A stretch of 35,953 nt of DNA from an uncultured Bacteroidota bacterium (GCA_903874055.1 CAIQQR010000041.1:1-35953), one strand, 5' to 3'. Shown: positions 16,805-25,874, numbered from the stretch's first letter. The notes: generated from the sequence alone by a model not told the origin. A program made the numbers and translations.

Positions 16805-18727
16805 ATGCATTTTGAGGCTGGACCATTATTAAGTAAGATTAACGCTCCTGAGGACCTTAAAAAGGTTTCCAGAGAAAAGCTATATCAGGTTTGCGATGAG
16901 CTACGCCAATACATCATTGATGTGGTGAGCGTTCAGGGTGGACACTTTGCATCCAGCTTAGGCGTAGTTGAATTAAGTGTAGCCTTACATTATGTTTACA
17001 ATACCCCGTATGACCAATTAGTTTGGGATGTGGGACACCAGGCTTATGGGCATAAAATATTAACTGGCCGTAGAGAAGAATTTGTTACCAACAGAAAATA
17101 TAATGGCTTAAGCGGTTTCCCTAAGCGTTCCGAAAGCGAATATGACACGTTTGGCGTAGGCCACTCTTCAACTTCAATTTCTGCAGCATTAGGCATGGCC
17201 ATGGCTGCTAAATATAAAGGGGAGAATAGAAAATCAGTGGCGATTATTGGAGACGGATCTATGACTGCGGGTATGGCTTTTGAAGCAATGAATCATGCAG
17301 GTGTAGCGGATAGTGATGTGTTGATTATTTTGAATGACAACTGTATGAGCATCGACCCAAATGTGGGCGCGCTTAAAGAATATTTAACGGATATTAGTAC
17401 TTCTCCAACTTATAATAAATTTCGTGATGAACTTTGGCAACTGATGGGCAAACTGCCTATTGGTAAGCATTTCACTAGAGAGATGGCTTCAAAAGTGGAA
17501 GCGGGTTTAAAAGGGGTCGTATCAAAAAGCAGTAATTTATTTGAAGCTTTACAACTAAGATATTTTGGTCCAATTGACGGGCATAATATTATTAAGCTTG
17601 TTGATACTTTAAAAGATCTTAAAGAAATACCTGGTCCTAAAATTTTGCATATCCTAACTGTAAAAGGAAAGGGATACGAATTAGCAGAGAAAGACCAAAC
17701 CAAATGGCATGCACCTGGTTTATTTGATAAATTAACGGGAGAGATTGTTAAAAAAACAATTGATACTCCCCAGCCTCCAAAATACCAAGATGTTTTTGGG
17801 CATAGTATACTAGAATTGGCAGAAATCAACCCTACTATTATGGGTGTGACGCCTGCAATGCCAAGTGGTTCTTCGCTAAAATTTATGATGGAAGCAATGC
17901 CGCATCGTGCCTTTGATGTGGGTATTTGCGAGCAACATGCTGTTACTTTAAGTGCCGGTTTAGCAACGCAAGGATTGAAAGTATTTTGTAATATTTACAG
18001 CTCCTTCATGCAACGTGCATACGATCAAGTGATACATGATGTTGCGCTGCAAAAATTACCAGTCGTTTTTTGTTTAGATCGTGCTGGATTGGTAGGTGAA
18101 GATGGCCCAACACACCATGGATGTTATGATATTGCATTTTTCAGATGCATTCCTAATATGATTATTGCTGCTCCGATGAACGAACAAGAATTAAGAAATT
18201 TAATGTTCACTTCGCAGCTACCTGAAATAAATTTACCTTTTGTAATTCGTTATCCTCGTGGCGAGGGCGTAATGGTGGATTGGAAAAAACCATTTGAAAA
18301 ATTACCAATTGGAAAAGGAAGAAAATTAAAAGACGGAAAGGATATTGCTATTTTATCATTAGGACATCCTGGAAATTTTGCACAAACTGCTATTCGCAAT
18401 TTAAGAAGCGAAGGCATTGATCCTGCACATTATGATATTCGTTTTGTAAAACCAATTGATGAAGATTTATTACACGAAGTATTCCAACAATACGATAAAA
18501 TAATTACAGTAGAAGATGGTACAGTAGTTGGTGGACTGGGTAGTGCAATACTAGAATTTATGAACGCGCATGGCTATCAAAGTCAAATTAAAATATTAGG
18601 AATTCCTGACACCATTGTAGAGCATGGAAGCTTAAAGGAATTGCAAAAAGAATGTCATTACGATGCAATGGCAATTGCCGAGGCCGTGAAAACATTATTA
18701 GGCAAATCCATATTATTAGAGGCCTAA
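16805..18727 (+). CDS. dxs: 1-deoxy-D-xylulose-5-phosphate synthase
   Basis: The first enzyme of the MEP isoprenoid pathway, it joins pyruvate and glyceraldehyde-3-phosphate with thiamine diphosphate. The 640 residues show WDVGHQAYGHKILTGR, the TPP motif IIGDGSMTAGMAFEAMNHAG..NDN, YFGPIDGHN, FDVGICEQHAV and DRAGLVGEDGPTHHG. The C-terminal transketolase-like domain is complete. The ATG at 16805 gives MHFEAGPLLSKI, a normal start for the family. TATTTTG, one base short of the TAnnTTTG box, ends one base before it. The gene faces away from the kinase operon and converges on scpA. Its products feed, among others, the prenyl donors used by the GGGP synthase encoded 2 kb away. Confidence 0.97.
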   Translation: MHFEAGPLLSKINAPEDLKKVSREKLYQVCDELRQYIIDVVSVQGGHFASSLGVVELSVALHYVYNTPYDQLVWDVGHQAYGHKILTGRREEFVTNRKYNGLSGFPKRSESEYDTFGVGHSSTSISAALGMAMAAKYKGENRKSVAIIGDGSMTAGMAFEAMNHAGVADSDVLIILNDNCMSIDPNVGALKEYLTDISTSPTYNKFRDELWQLMGKLPIGKHFTREMASKVEAGLKGVVSKSSNLFEALQLRYFGPIDGHNIIKLVDTLKDLKEIPGPKILHILTVKGKGYELAEKDQTKWHAPGLFDKLTGEIVKKTIDTPQPPKYQDVFGHSILELAEINPTIMGVTPAMPSGSSLKFMMEAMPHRAFDVGICEQHAVTLSAGLATQGLKVFCNIYSSFMQRAYDQVIHDVALQKLPVVFCLDRAGLVGEDGPTHHGCYDIAFFRCIPNMIIAAPMNEQELRNLMFTSQLPEINLPFVIRYPRGEGVMVDWKKPFEKLPIGKGRKLKDGKDIAILSLGHPGNFAQTAIRNLRSEGIDPAHYDIRFVKPIDEDLLHEVFQQYDKIITVEDGTVVGGLGSAILEFMNAHGYQSQIKILGIPDTIVEHGSLKELQKECHYDAMAIAEAVKTLLGKSILLEA

Positions 18728-18770
18728 TAAGCTTACAGAACAAGGTTTATAGCTAAATTAAACGAGCTAA

Positions 18771-19646
18771 TTAGTTTAAGCTTGCGTCAAAATCACCCTC
18801 TACTTCTGAAGTTGGATCGTCTTTAAATGTGTCTAAATCTGCTTTAGTTTCCCAAGCATCAAATGTATCTATATGGCCAGGCTCTAAATCGTCTTCTCTA
18901 TTTTCATTCCACTCAATAATGAAATTATTTTTCCCATCACCAACCATCAATTTCATATATTTTTGCTGAGAAAGCTCTAGAATAGATAAGAATAAAAATA
19001 AGGCGTGTACACGGTCTTCGCATATATCAAAAACCTTTTCAAAGGATACCGTTTTTTCTAAAGCTACTAAATCTAACAAATGCGTTTTACTGCCTTCCAT
19101 CGTGTAGTTGTAACGAACCACCGTATGAACAGGCTTAAATTGACGATCTTGTAAACGAAGCATTACTTTTTCAAATGACTTCATCAATTTGAATAAAGTA
19201 ACGGTTTGTAATTCGGTTCCTTCGGCTGCTTCCTCGCCCACCATGGACATTTCTTTTTGAATATTTCCACGCTTCATCATTAACATTCTCAAAGCTTCTA
19301 AATCCGCCATTTGAACCGCTGCTTCCTTGTACTTTTTATACTCTAATATCTTGTCGATTAATTCTTGTCTTGGGTCAATCTCATTTCCTTGCGCATCAAT
19401 TTCTTTTCTTGGCAATAATAATTTTGCTTTAATGCGCATTAATGTAGAAACAAACAAAATAAACTCACTACTTAATTCAATATTCAACTTGTCCTGATTA
19501 TGGATAAAATCCAAAAAGTCATTGATGATTTTAGTGATTTGAATATTGTATATATCCATTTCATCTCGCTCAATAAAGAATAATAATAGGTCAAATGGCC
19601 CCTCAAACTGGTCCACTTTTATCGAATAATTTGCATGCTGACTCAT
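18771..19646 (-). CDS. scpA: Segregation and condensation protein A
   Basis: ScpA is the kleisin subunit that bridges SMC heads with ScpB in chromosome condensation and segregation. The 291 residues contain the kleisin start FEGPFDLLLFFIERDEMDIYNIQI, followed by FLDFIHNQDKLNIELSSEFILFVSTLMRIKAKLLLP, and a C-terminal winged-helix part (ILELSQQKYMKLM). It is about 30-40 residues longer than many ScpA proteins because of an acidic C-terminal tail (about 255-291). ScpB and SMC are not in the window. The gene converges with dxs (43-base gap, no strong hairpin) and is divergent from the EamA transporter gene. Confidence 0.93.
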   Translation of the reverse strand: MSQHANYSIKVDQFEGPFDLLLFFIERDEMDIYNIQITKIINDFLDFIHNQDKLNIELSSEFILFVSTLMRIKAKLLLPRKEIDAQGNEIDPRQELIDKILEYKKYKEAAVQMADLEALRMLMMKRGNIQKEMSMVGEEAAEGTELQTVTLFKLMKSFEKVMLRLQDRQFKPVHTVVRYNYTMEGSKTHLLDLVALEKTVSFEKVFDICEDRVHALFLFLSILELSQQKYMKLMVGDGKNNFIIEWNENREDDLEPGHIDTFDAWETKADLDTFKDDPTSEVEGDFDASLN

Positions 19647-19739
19647 AGGCTACAAAGAAAAGGAAACCTCTTTAAATTCCACTTAAATAGGCAAATATTT
19701 ATCCACTTTTAGGTAAAAATGGAGCATCTTTGAACAAAA

Positions 19740-19747
19740 TATATTTG
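19740..19747 (+). promoter_or_regulatory. TAnnTTTG box next to the EamA transporter start
   Basis: TATATTTG ends one base before the ATG. If it is the promoter the mRNA would begin inside the first codons, so the nearby CATCTTTG at 19725-19732 (one mismatch) is an equally good candidate and would leave a short leader. Confidence 0.25.
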
Positions 19748-19748
19748 A

Positions 19749-20651
19749 ATGCAGTCTAAGTGGACCAATTGGCTCGTTTTTGCCCTCCTTTCTATTGTTT
19801 GGGGTAGTTCTTTTATACTCATGAAAGAGGGGCTAAAAGCCTTTACTCCCTATCAAGTGGCTTCATTGAGAATGCTTTCAGCAGGTGTCATTTTGTTGCC
19901 CTTTGCCTACAGGGCCCTGAAACAAATTCCAACTAACAAAATGGGATTAATTATCCTTTCTGGAATTTTGGGCAACTTTATTCCCGCCTATCTTTTTTGT
20001 ATAGCAGAAACACAAATTGATAGTTCATTGGCAGGAATTTTAAATTCACTTACACCCATGTTTACAATTATTGTTGGTGTTTTGTTTTTTAAAACCCAAA
20101 CAAGTTTTGTAAAAATAATTGGGATGATTATTGGATTTATAGGACTTAGCTTTTTATTGGCTGCAGGAAAAGATGTGAGTTTGCATAATTTATCATTTGC
20201 CGCTTTAGTGTTATTAGCTACATTATTTTACGGCATTAATGTGAACTTAGTGGGCAGGTATATGCAAAAAATGGGATCCTTAAATATTGCATCTATTGCT
20301 TTTGCATTTTTAATTATTCCTAGTTTGTTGGTGCTTTATTTAACCGGCTATTTTACCCATAATTTCAGCGATCCAATTGTACTTAAATCATTAATGGCAA
20401 GTAGTTTGCTTGGTATAGTGGGCACATCCATTGCGACCATTTTATTTTATTTTTTAGTAAAACGTGCAGGAATATTATTTGGTTCACTTGTTACCTATGG
20501 AATTCCTGTAGTTGCTGTTGCTTGGGGTTTGCTTGACGGAGAATCTTTAAACCTAATGCAGGTGGGTTGTTTAGGGCTTATATTATTGGGCGTGTATATT
20601 GTAAACAGAGGCAATTTTAATTTCATTCCATTTTTCAAAAACAAGCATTAA
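19749..20651 (+). CDS. EamA/DMT-family transporter (RhaT/YdcZ-like permease)
   Basis: A 300-residue drug/metabolite-transporter protein with about ten membrane helices in two EamA repeats. The first repeat is about 8-140, starting WLVFALLSIVWGSSFILMKEGL; the second is about 150-290. The motif GSSFILMKEGLKAFTP..VASLRML in the first helices is typical. Such proteins move amino acids, metabolites or nucleotide sugars; the substrate cannot be read from sequence. The gene stands alone, divergent from scpA and convergent with frr across a terminator. Confidence 0.87.
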   Translation: MQSKWTNWLVFALLSIVWGSSFILMKEGLKAFTPYQVASLRMLSAGVILLPFAYRALKQIPTNKMGLIILSGILGNFIPAYLFCIAETQIDSSLAGILNSLTPMFTIIVGVLFFKTQTSFVKIIGMIIGFIGLSFLLAAGKDVSLHNLSFAALVLLATLFYGINVNLVGRYMQKMGSLNIASIAFAFLIIPSLLVLYLTGYFTHNFSDPIVLKSLMASSLLGIVGTSIATILFYFLVKRAGILFGSLVTYGIPVVAVAWGLLDGESLNLMQVGCLGLILLGVYIVNRGNFNFIPFFKNKH

Positions 20652-20675
20652 AAAAGCCCTCGATAAAGGGCCTTT
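20651..20675. terminator. Bidirectional terminator between the EamA gene and frr
   Basis: A hairpin with the core GCCCT / AGGGC and A/T flanks (AAAAA left, CTTTT right, one mismatch in the stem) begins at the last base of the EamA stop codon. It can serve both convergent genes. Confidence 0.7.
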
Positions 20676-20679
20676 TATA

Positions 20680-21243
20680 TTAAACTGTCATGATTTCTTT
20701 TTCTTTTGCTTCCAAATGCTTTTCAACTAAAGCAATATGCCTATCTGTTAATCCCTGAATTTCATCCTCAGCACCTTTACAAATATCTTCGCTAGTACCG
20801 TCTTTTTGCAATTTCTTCACTTTTTCAATATGGTCTCTTCTAATATTACGAATAGCCACTTTACTATGTTCTCCCTCTGCAGCCGCTTTCTTGTACAATT
20901 CCTTACGACGCTCTTCGGTTAATGGAGGCATAAATAAACGAATATTCACCCCGTCATTTTGAGGGGTAATACCAATATTAGCAGCCATGATGGATCTTTC
21001 AATAAGGGCTAACATATTTTTTTCCCAAGGCTGAATACTAATGGTTCTTGTATCTAACACTTGTACATTGGCCACCTGACTAATTGGGGTTGGTGTACCA
21101 TAATAATCCACGTTAACTCCTTCTAAAATGGAAGGGCTCGCTTTACCAGCTCTGATTTTAGAAATTTCGATTTCCAGGTGATTGATGGCCTTTTTCATGC
21201 CCATTTCCGCTTCGGTTGTAATTTTCTTTAATTCCTCTGACAT
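20680..21243 (-). CDS. frr: Ribosome recycling factor
   Basis: RRF splits post-termination ribosomes together with EF-G. At 187 residues it is the normal length and spans the whole family: KAINHLEIEISKIRAGKASPSILEGVNVDYYGTPTPISQVANVQV, PWEKNMLALIERSI, NDGVNIRLFMPPLTEERRKELYKKA and the C-terminal helix. It is divergent from the transketolase subunit gene, and each has a TAnnTTTG box 19 bases before its ATG. PyrH, often next to frr in other bacteria, is not here. Confidence 0.97.
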   Translation of the reverse strand: MSEELKKITTEAEMGMKKAINHLEIEISKIRAGKASPSILEGVNVDYYGTPTPISQVANVQVLDTRTISIQPWEKNMLALIERSIMAANIGITPQNDGVNIRLFMPPLTEERRKELYKKAAAEGEHSKVAIRNIRRDHIEKVKKLQKDGTSEDICKGAEDEIQGLTDRHIALVEKHLEAKEKEIMTV

Positions 21244-21262
21244 AATGAATTATTTGAGTATA

Positions 21263-21270
21263 CAAAGCTA
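21263..21270 (-). promoter_or_regulatory. Putative frr promoter, -7 box
   Basis: The minus strand reads TAGCTTTG, a perfect TAnnTTTG, exactly 19 bases before the frr ATG. No strong -33 TTTG is seen 19-21 bases upstream. Confidence 0.5.
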
Positions 21271-21308
21271 AGCAAATCATAGTATTCTTCATAAGTCTTT
21301 TTTTTATC

Positions 21309-21316
21309 TATCTTTG
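21309..21316 (+). promoter_or_regulatory. Putative promoter, -7 box, of the transketolase N-subunit gene
   Basis: TATCTTTG, a perfect TAnnTTTG, lies exactly 19 bases before the ATG and 38 bases from the opposing frr box, so the two promoters are back to back. Confidence 0.5.
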
Positions 21317-21335
21317 TTGTTTAGACATAAAATAT

Positions 21336-22175
21336 ATGGCAACTACTGAATTAACTAAAATTGCTTCTCAAGTAAGAAGAGACATTGTAAGAATGGTACA
21401 TGCACAACAAAGTGGTCACCCAGGAGGTTCTTTGGGATGTACCGACTTTTTAACTGCATTGTATTTTAAAGTAATGAAGTTTGATACTGACTTTAAAATG
21501 GATGGTAAAAATGAAGATTTATTCTTTTTATCAAATGGTCATATCTCTCCTGTTTTTTATTCAGTATTATCAAGATCAGGCTATTTTGATGTAAAAGAAT
21601 TGGCCACTTTCAGAAAAATAAATTCTCGTTTACAAGGACACCCAACCACTCATGAGCATTTGCCAGGAATCCGCATTGCGAGTGGTTCATTGGGTCAAGG
21701 AATGAGTGTTGCTATAGGTGCAGCGCTTGCTAAGAAATATAATAACGACGATAGAATTGTATATTCATTACATGGTGATGGAGAATTACAAGAAGGTCAA
21801 AACTGGGAAGCAATCATGTTTGCTGCGCATAATAAAGTTGACAACTATATTGCAACCGTGGATGTAAATGGTCAACAAATTGATGGTCCATTAAGCAAAG
21901 TATTAAACTTAGATAATTTAGAAGATAAATTCAAAGCATTCAATTGGACTGTACTTCATATGGATGGTCATAATATGGATGAGATTTTAGCTACATTAGA
22001 AAAAGCAAAATCATTAACAGGCCAAGGTAAACCAATTGTAATTTTAATGAAAACCACCATGGGTAAAGGTGTTGACTTTATGGAGACTGGTCATGAGTGG
22101 CATGGTATTGCTCCAAACGATGAGCAACTTGCAAAAGCACTGGGACAACTAGAAGAAACATTAGGAGACTATTAA
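21336..22175 (+). CDS. Transketolase, N-terminal (TPP-binding) subunit
   Basis: The 279 residues equal the N-terminal third to half of a transketolase. They include SGHPGGSLGCTDFLTALYF, GSLGQGMSVAIGAALA and the TPP motif HGDGELQEGQNWEAIMFAAHNKVDN..VDVNGQQIDG. The transketolase reaction also needs the pyrimidine-binding and C-terminal domains, which split systems encode in a second gene, usually next door. Here a strong hairpin follows 24 bases after the stop and the next gene is an unrelated permease on the other strand. The partner must be elsewhere in the genome. The protein is complete and not frameshifted as far as can be seen. Confidence 0.92.
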   Translation: MATTELTKIASQVRRDIVRMVHAQQSGHPGGSLGCTDFLTALYFKVMKFDTDFKMDGKNEDLFFLSNGHISPVFYSVLSRSGYFDVKELATFRKINSRLQGHPTTHEHLPGIRIASGSLGQGMSVAIGAALAKKYNNDDRIVYSLHGDGELQEGQNWEAIMFAAHNKVDNYIATVDVNGQQIDGPLSKVLNLDNLEDKFKAFNWTVLHMDGHNMDEILATLEKAKSLTGQGKPIVILMKTTMGKGVDFMETGHEWHGIAPNDEQLAKALGQLEETLGDY

Positions 22176-22199
22176 TCCTTTAGAAAAACAAACTTTAAA

Positions 22200-22233
22200 A
22201 TAGTCACAGCCAATAACTGTGGCTATTTTTTTA
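22200..22233 (+). terminator. Terminator of the transketolase subunit gene
   Basis: A 10-bp stem ATAGTCACAG / CTGTGGCTAT (one G-T pair) with a seven-base loop is followed by a T tract. It begins 24 bases after the stop. Confidence 0.88.
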
Positions 22234-22307
22234 TCCTGACGTTCAAAATTTTGCCAAAAAATTTATGAACGATGGGGATTTGTGAAAAAATCAAAAGGAG
22301 ATTAAAA

Positions 22308-22340
22308 AAATTAAGGGCTATTTTTTTCAGCCCTTAATTT
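22308..22340 (-). terminator. Terminator of the rbfA-permease unit
   Basis: A 12-bp perfect stem (AAATTAAGGGCT / AGCCCTTAATTT) ends one base from the permease stop codon and is followed on the minus strand by a run of T's. Confidence 0.85.
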
Positions 22341-22341
22341 T

Positions 22342-23556
22342 TTATACTATTCTTTCATAAATTTTTGCAGCGGCTTTGCGCGATGGAATCCAGCCGGCTA
22401 GCAATGCAATGATAATGACCAAACTTACAATGGCAATATAGTCTATCAACATGGGTTGTATTGGGTAATAGTCAATTACAAAGGAGCCTCCGCCTAATTT
22501 TATAAAATGATACTTATATTGAAGCCAGCAAAATAAACTTGCTAATGCCCCGCCAATAGCAGCACCTAATAAAGACATAATTGCAGAAAGTATTAAAAAT
22601 ATTTTTTGAATATCCCAGCTAGTAGCACCCATTGCATTAAATACATGAATGTCTTTTTCTTTTTCCAATACCAACATGGTTAAAGCGCCCACCAAATTAA
22701 ATGAAGCGACCAGCATGATAAGGGCTAGAATGCAAAAAATAATCCATTTTTCAACCTGCATAATCCTATAAAGATCTATATTTTGTTGATACTTATTTCT
22801 TACCATAAATTCAGGACCTAATATGCTTTGAATTTTAGCAATCACTTTTCCTTCATTGCCTCCTTTTAAAGAAAATTCTATTGCAGAAACTTGATCGGGT
22901 TGCAAGTCAAATAAATACTGTGCAAATTTGAAGTTGGTGAAAACATATTGGTCATCAAATTCTTGTTGCACCGAAAAAACACCCGATTCTTGGGCATTCA
23001 ATGTATTTAGTTGTCCTAGTTGAGTTATTGATTTTCCAGATCTGTTAACAGCATAAACCTGAACTGTATCACCAATCATTTGTTGCATTAAACCCAGCTT
23101 TTGCTCAATGCCAATGCCCATAATAAATAAGGGTGTCTGCAAATCACCAATGGCGCATTCTCCTCTTTTTAAATAATTTCTTATCTTATTAATATTGCCA
23201 TAGGAATTTTCAACTCCTTTAACAATGGCCACTGTTTTATTCCCTCCTTTAACAATCAAAGCTCTATTTTCAACTACTTTACTTATTGCATTAACACCTT
23301 CAATTGATTTCAATTGTAAATATTGCGCATCATTAATATTAAAAAATTTTCCTTGTTTAGGGGTAACACGAACGTCGGCATAAAAGTCGGCATACAGCCC
23401 TTTTACCACCGATGTAAAACCATTAGAAACACTCAGTATGGTAATGAGCGCAGCGGTACCAATTGCAATGGCGAATACACTCACCCATGCAATTATTTGA
23501 ATTGCCTGAAAAGCATACTTGCCTCTAAAATATCGCCAAGCAATTAAAAAATGCAC
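22342..23556 (-). CDS. FtsX/LolC-E-like ABC transporter permease
   Basis: A 404-residue membrane subunit of an ABC transporter of the MacB/LolC-E type. One membrane helix lies near residues 18-45, then a periplasmic MacB-PCD-like domain (about 46-265), then three helices (about 275-300, 320-350, 370-392). The N-terminus HFLIAWRYFRGKYAFQAIQIIAWVSV is typical of lipoprotein-release permeases. The start is GTG at 23554-23556, directly after the rbfA TAA (TAA-GTG with no gap), so translation is probably coupled. No ATPase gene is adjacent; a LolD-like partner must lie elsewhere. A role in lipoprotein sorting is likely but not proven, because FtsX-type permeases have other jobs too. Confidence 0.87.
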   Translation of the reverse strand: MHFLIAWRYFRGKYAFQAIQIIAWVSVFAIAIGTAALITILSVSNGFTSVVKGLYADFYADVRVTPKQGKFFNINDAQYLQLKSIEGVNAISKVVENRALIVKGGNKTVAIVKGVENSYGNINKIRNYLKRGECAIGDLQTPLFIMGIGIEQKLGLMQQMIGDTVQVYAVNRSGKSITQLGQLNTLNAQESGVFSVQQEFDDQYVFTNFKFAQYLFDLQPDQVSAIEFSLKGGNEGKVIAKIQSILGPEFMVRNKYQQNIDLYRIMQVEKWIIFCILALIMLVASFNLVGALTMLVLEKEKDIHVFNAMGATSWDIQKIFLILSAIMSLLGAAIGGALASLFCWLQYKYHFIKLGGGSFVIDYYPIQPMLIDYIAIVSLVIIIALLAGWIPSRKAAAKIYERIV

Positions 23557-23901
23557 TTATAAATTTTTTAAAATCTCTTCCATTTTAAACACATAATCTA
23601 AGGTGTCGTCTAGGTAAAAATGGAGTACTGGAATGCGTCTTAAAGCATGTTTCATTTCCTCGCCTAAACGTTTTTTAATTTCCCAAGCCTGTGCTTCAAT
23701 TTTTTTAAAGCAAGCAGCCTGATCGTTCACCTGAAAAAGGCTTAAATATATCCTAGCCTCCAATAAATCTGGAGTTACTTTCACGCTCGAAATAGATACC
23801 ATGCCGCCATCTATAATATTGAGTCCCAACTTCAAAAAAATGTCATTCATAGTGGTTTGAATGGCCCCTGCTACTTGTTTTTGTCTTTTACCTTCTTCCA
23901 T
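23557..23901 (-). CDS. rbfA: Ribosome-binding factor A
   Basis: RbfA helps mature the 16S rRNA 5' end and the 30S subunit and is needed for growth in the cold. The 114 residues span the KH-like fold: RQKQVAGAIQTTMNDIFLKL, MVSISSVKVTPDLLEARIYLSLF and the closing LRRIPVLHFYLDDTLDYVFKMEEIL. I start at the ATG at 23901 (MEEGKRQKQ); a TTG three codons earlier is unlikely. Its stop codon abuts the permease start. It is divergent from the MsbA-like exporter gene. Confidence 0.95.
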   Translation of the reverse strand: MEEGKRQKQVAGAIQTTMNDIFLKLGLNIIDGGMVSISSVKVTPDLLEARIYLSLFQVNDQAACFKKIEAQAWEIKKRLGEEMKHALRRIPVLHFYLDDTLDYVFKMEEILKNL

Positions 23902-23970
23902 AATAATCAAAATCGTTGATTCGCTGTAAAATTAGTTACTTTGCTGATTATTCCGTGGAATAGTTTATAT

Positions 23971-25788
23971 ATGAAGAAATTTTTTAGAATTATCAGTTAT
24001 ATCAAGGAATACAAGGCTTATATGGGCCTGTATACCCTGTTTATTTCCCTCTCTATCGTTTTTAGTCTGTTTTCCCTAAGCATGTTGGTGCCTTTTATGG
24101 ATTTAATATTTGGTAGTAGCTCGCTTTCGGGGGTTTCCAAAATAGCCACTAATAATTCAAGTGGATTAAAAGACCTACTTTATAATTTTTTACAAAATAG
24201 TATTGCTCAATATGGTAAAGTTGCCGCATTGGGTTGGATTTGCTTTGGCATCATCACTGCAGTGTTGCTTAAAAATGTATTCCTATACCTTTCATTTTAT
24301 TTTTTAGCACCCATCAGAAATGCGGTTACCAGAAAGTATTCAAAACTATTGTACAATAAAATTTTGCAGTTACCCATCGGATATTTTACCGAGCAACGCA
24401 AAGGAGATATTTTAAGTAGATCCTCCAATGATATTGCAGAATTGGAAACTTCTATTATTGGAGCATTAGAAGGCATGATTAAAGAGCCATTGAATATCAT
24501 TGGGATTATAATTGTTTTGTTTGTGATAAGTGTGAAGCTTACCCTATTTGTATTTGTGTTATTGCCATTGGCTGGATTAATTGTTGGACGGATTGGTAGA
24601 AGCTTAAAAAAGCAAACCAATAAAGCACAAGTAAAATGGGGCGAGATTATGACACAGATGGAAGAGACTTTAACCGGCCTAAGAATTATTAAAGCATTTA
24701 ATGCAGAGGGGCGTGTAAAGAAAAGTTTCTTTGGATTGATTGATGAAATATTTTTAATAAAAAATAAAATTTTATACCGACGCGATTTGGCGTCTCCTCT
24801 TTCTGAATCACTAGGCGTCATTATTTTATGTTGCGTACTATGGTTTGGAGGTAAGCTGGTATTAAGTGGAGAAATACTTTCTGGAAGTTCTTTTATAGGT
24901 TATGTTGCTTTGTTTTCACAAATCATCAATCCCGCGAAAGCCTTATCCCAAGCAGTTTACAATGTAAATAGAGGTACTGCAACTTTAGATCGTTTAAATG
25001 AAGTGTTAGAAGCCCCAATTATAGTTGAAGAAGCAAATGACCCAATTGAATTATCAGGCTTTAAAGATTCTATCCAATTTGAAAATGTACAATTTTCATA
25101 TCAGGATACTTCTATTTTAAACAATATCAATTTAACCATACAAAAAGGAAAAACAATTGCCTTAGTTGGTTCATCGGGTGCTGGAAAAAGTACATTGGCC
25201 GATTTAGTACCTCGCTTTCATGATGTAAGCAATGGTACTCTTTTAATTGATGGTAAAAATATTAAAGACTATAGCCTACATAGTTTAAGAAGTCAAATAA
25301 GCATTGTTACGCAAGAGCCTATTTTATTTAATGATACAATTGCTGCTAATATTGCCTTGGGCAAACCAGATGCAACTAAAGATGAAATTATAACTGCTGC
25401 AAAAATTGCCAACGCCTTCGATTTTATCTCTACAAAAGAAGATGGATTCGAAACCATGATTGGAGATCGTGGTAGCAAACTAAGTGGTGGCGAACGTCAA
25501 CGTTTAACAATTGCAAGAGCGGTATTAAAAAATCCTCCAATATTAATTTTAGATGAAGCTACATCGGCATTAGATACGGAAAGTGAAAAATTAGTGCAGG
25601 ACGCCATTAATAATATGATGCAAAACAGAACATCCATTGTCATAGCACATCGTCTTTCTACTATTCGTCACGCAGACGAAATTATTGTTTTACAAAAAGG
25701 AGAAATTGTAGAGAGAGGTAATCATGATGAATTACTAGCACTAGATGGCTACTACAAAAAGCTTATTGAAATGCAAGAGGTAAAGTAA
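23971..25788 (+). CDS. MsbA-like ABC exporter (fused membrane and ATPase domains)
   Basis: A 605-residue half-transporter that works as a homodimer. Six membrane helices fill about 15-320, with the coupling region FTEQRKGDILSRSSNDI. The nucleotide-binding domain follows (about 355-600): Walker A GSSGAGKST (400-408), signature LSGGE (504-508), Walker B ILILDEATSALD and the H-loop IVIAHRLSTIR. The family exports lipid A or other lipids (MsbA) or drugs. In a Gram-negative Bacteroidota an MsbA role is plausible but not shown. I start at the ATG at 23971 (MKKFFRIISYIKEYKAY); a TTG ten codons upstream is less likely. A terminator follows about 90 bases after the stop. Confidence 0.92.
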   Translation: MKKFFRIISYIKEYKAYMGLYTLFISLSIVFSLFSLSMLVPFMDLIFGSSSLSGVSKIATNNSSGLKDLLYNFLQNSIAQYGKVAALGWICFGIITAVLLKNVFLYLSFYFLAPIRNAVTRKYSKLLYNKILQLPIGYFTEQRKGDILSRSSNDIAELETSIIGALEGMIKEPLNIIGIIIVLFVISVKLTLFVFVLLPLAGLIVGRIGRSLKKQTNKAQVKWGEIMTQMEETLTGLRIIKAFNAEGRVKKSFFGLIDEIFLIKNKILYRRDLASPLSESLGVIILCCVLWFGGKLVLSGEILSGSSFIGYVALFSQIINPAKALSQAVYNVNRGTATLDRLNEVLEAPIIVEEANDPIELSGFKDSIQFENVQFSYQDTSILNNINLTIQKGKTIALVGSSGAGKSTLADLVPRFHDVSNGTLLIDGKNIKDYSLHSLRSQISIVTQEPILFNDTIAANIALGKPDATKDEIITAAKIANAFDFISTKEDGFETMIGDRGSKLSGGERQRLTIARAVLKNPPILILDEATSALDTESEKLVQDAINNMMQNRTSIVIAHRLSTIRHADEIIVLQKGEIVERGNHDELLALDGYYKKLIEMQEVK

Positions 25789-25874
25789 GAGAAAGTGCAG
25801 CGTTAGATGTGAAGAGAAGCATTTGCGATGCAGCCGAAAATATTAGCGATAGGCAATAGATAAATTATTCAACA

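Noticed and set aside
18728..18770. Possible hairpin TAGCT / AGCTA between dxs and scpA
   Set aside because: The stem is only about five A/T-rich base pairs and lacks a T tract; too weak to call a terminator.
21336..22341. The transketolase as a frameshifted full-length gene
   Set aside because: The stop is followed by a clean terminator and no remnant of the C-terminal domains is visible in the 166-base gap.
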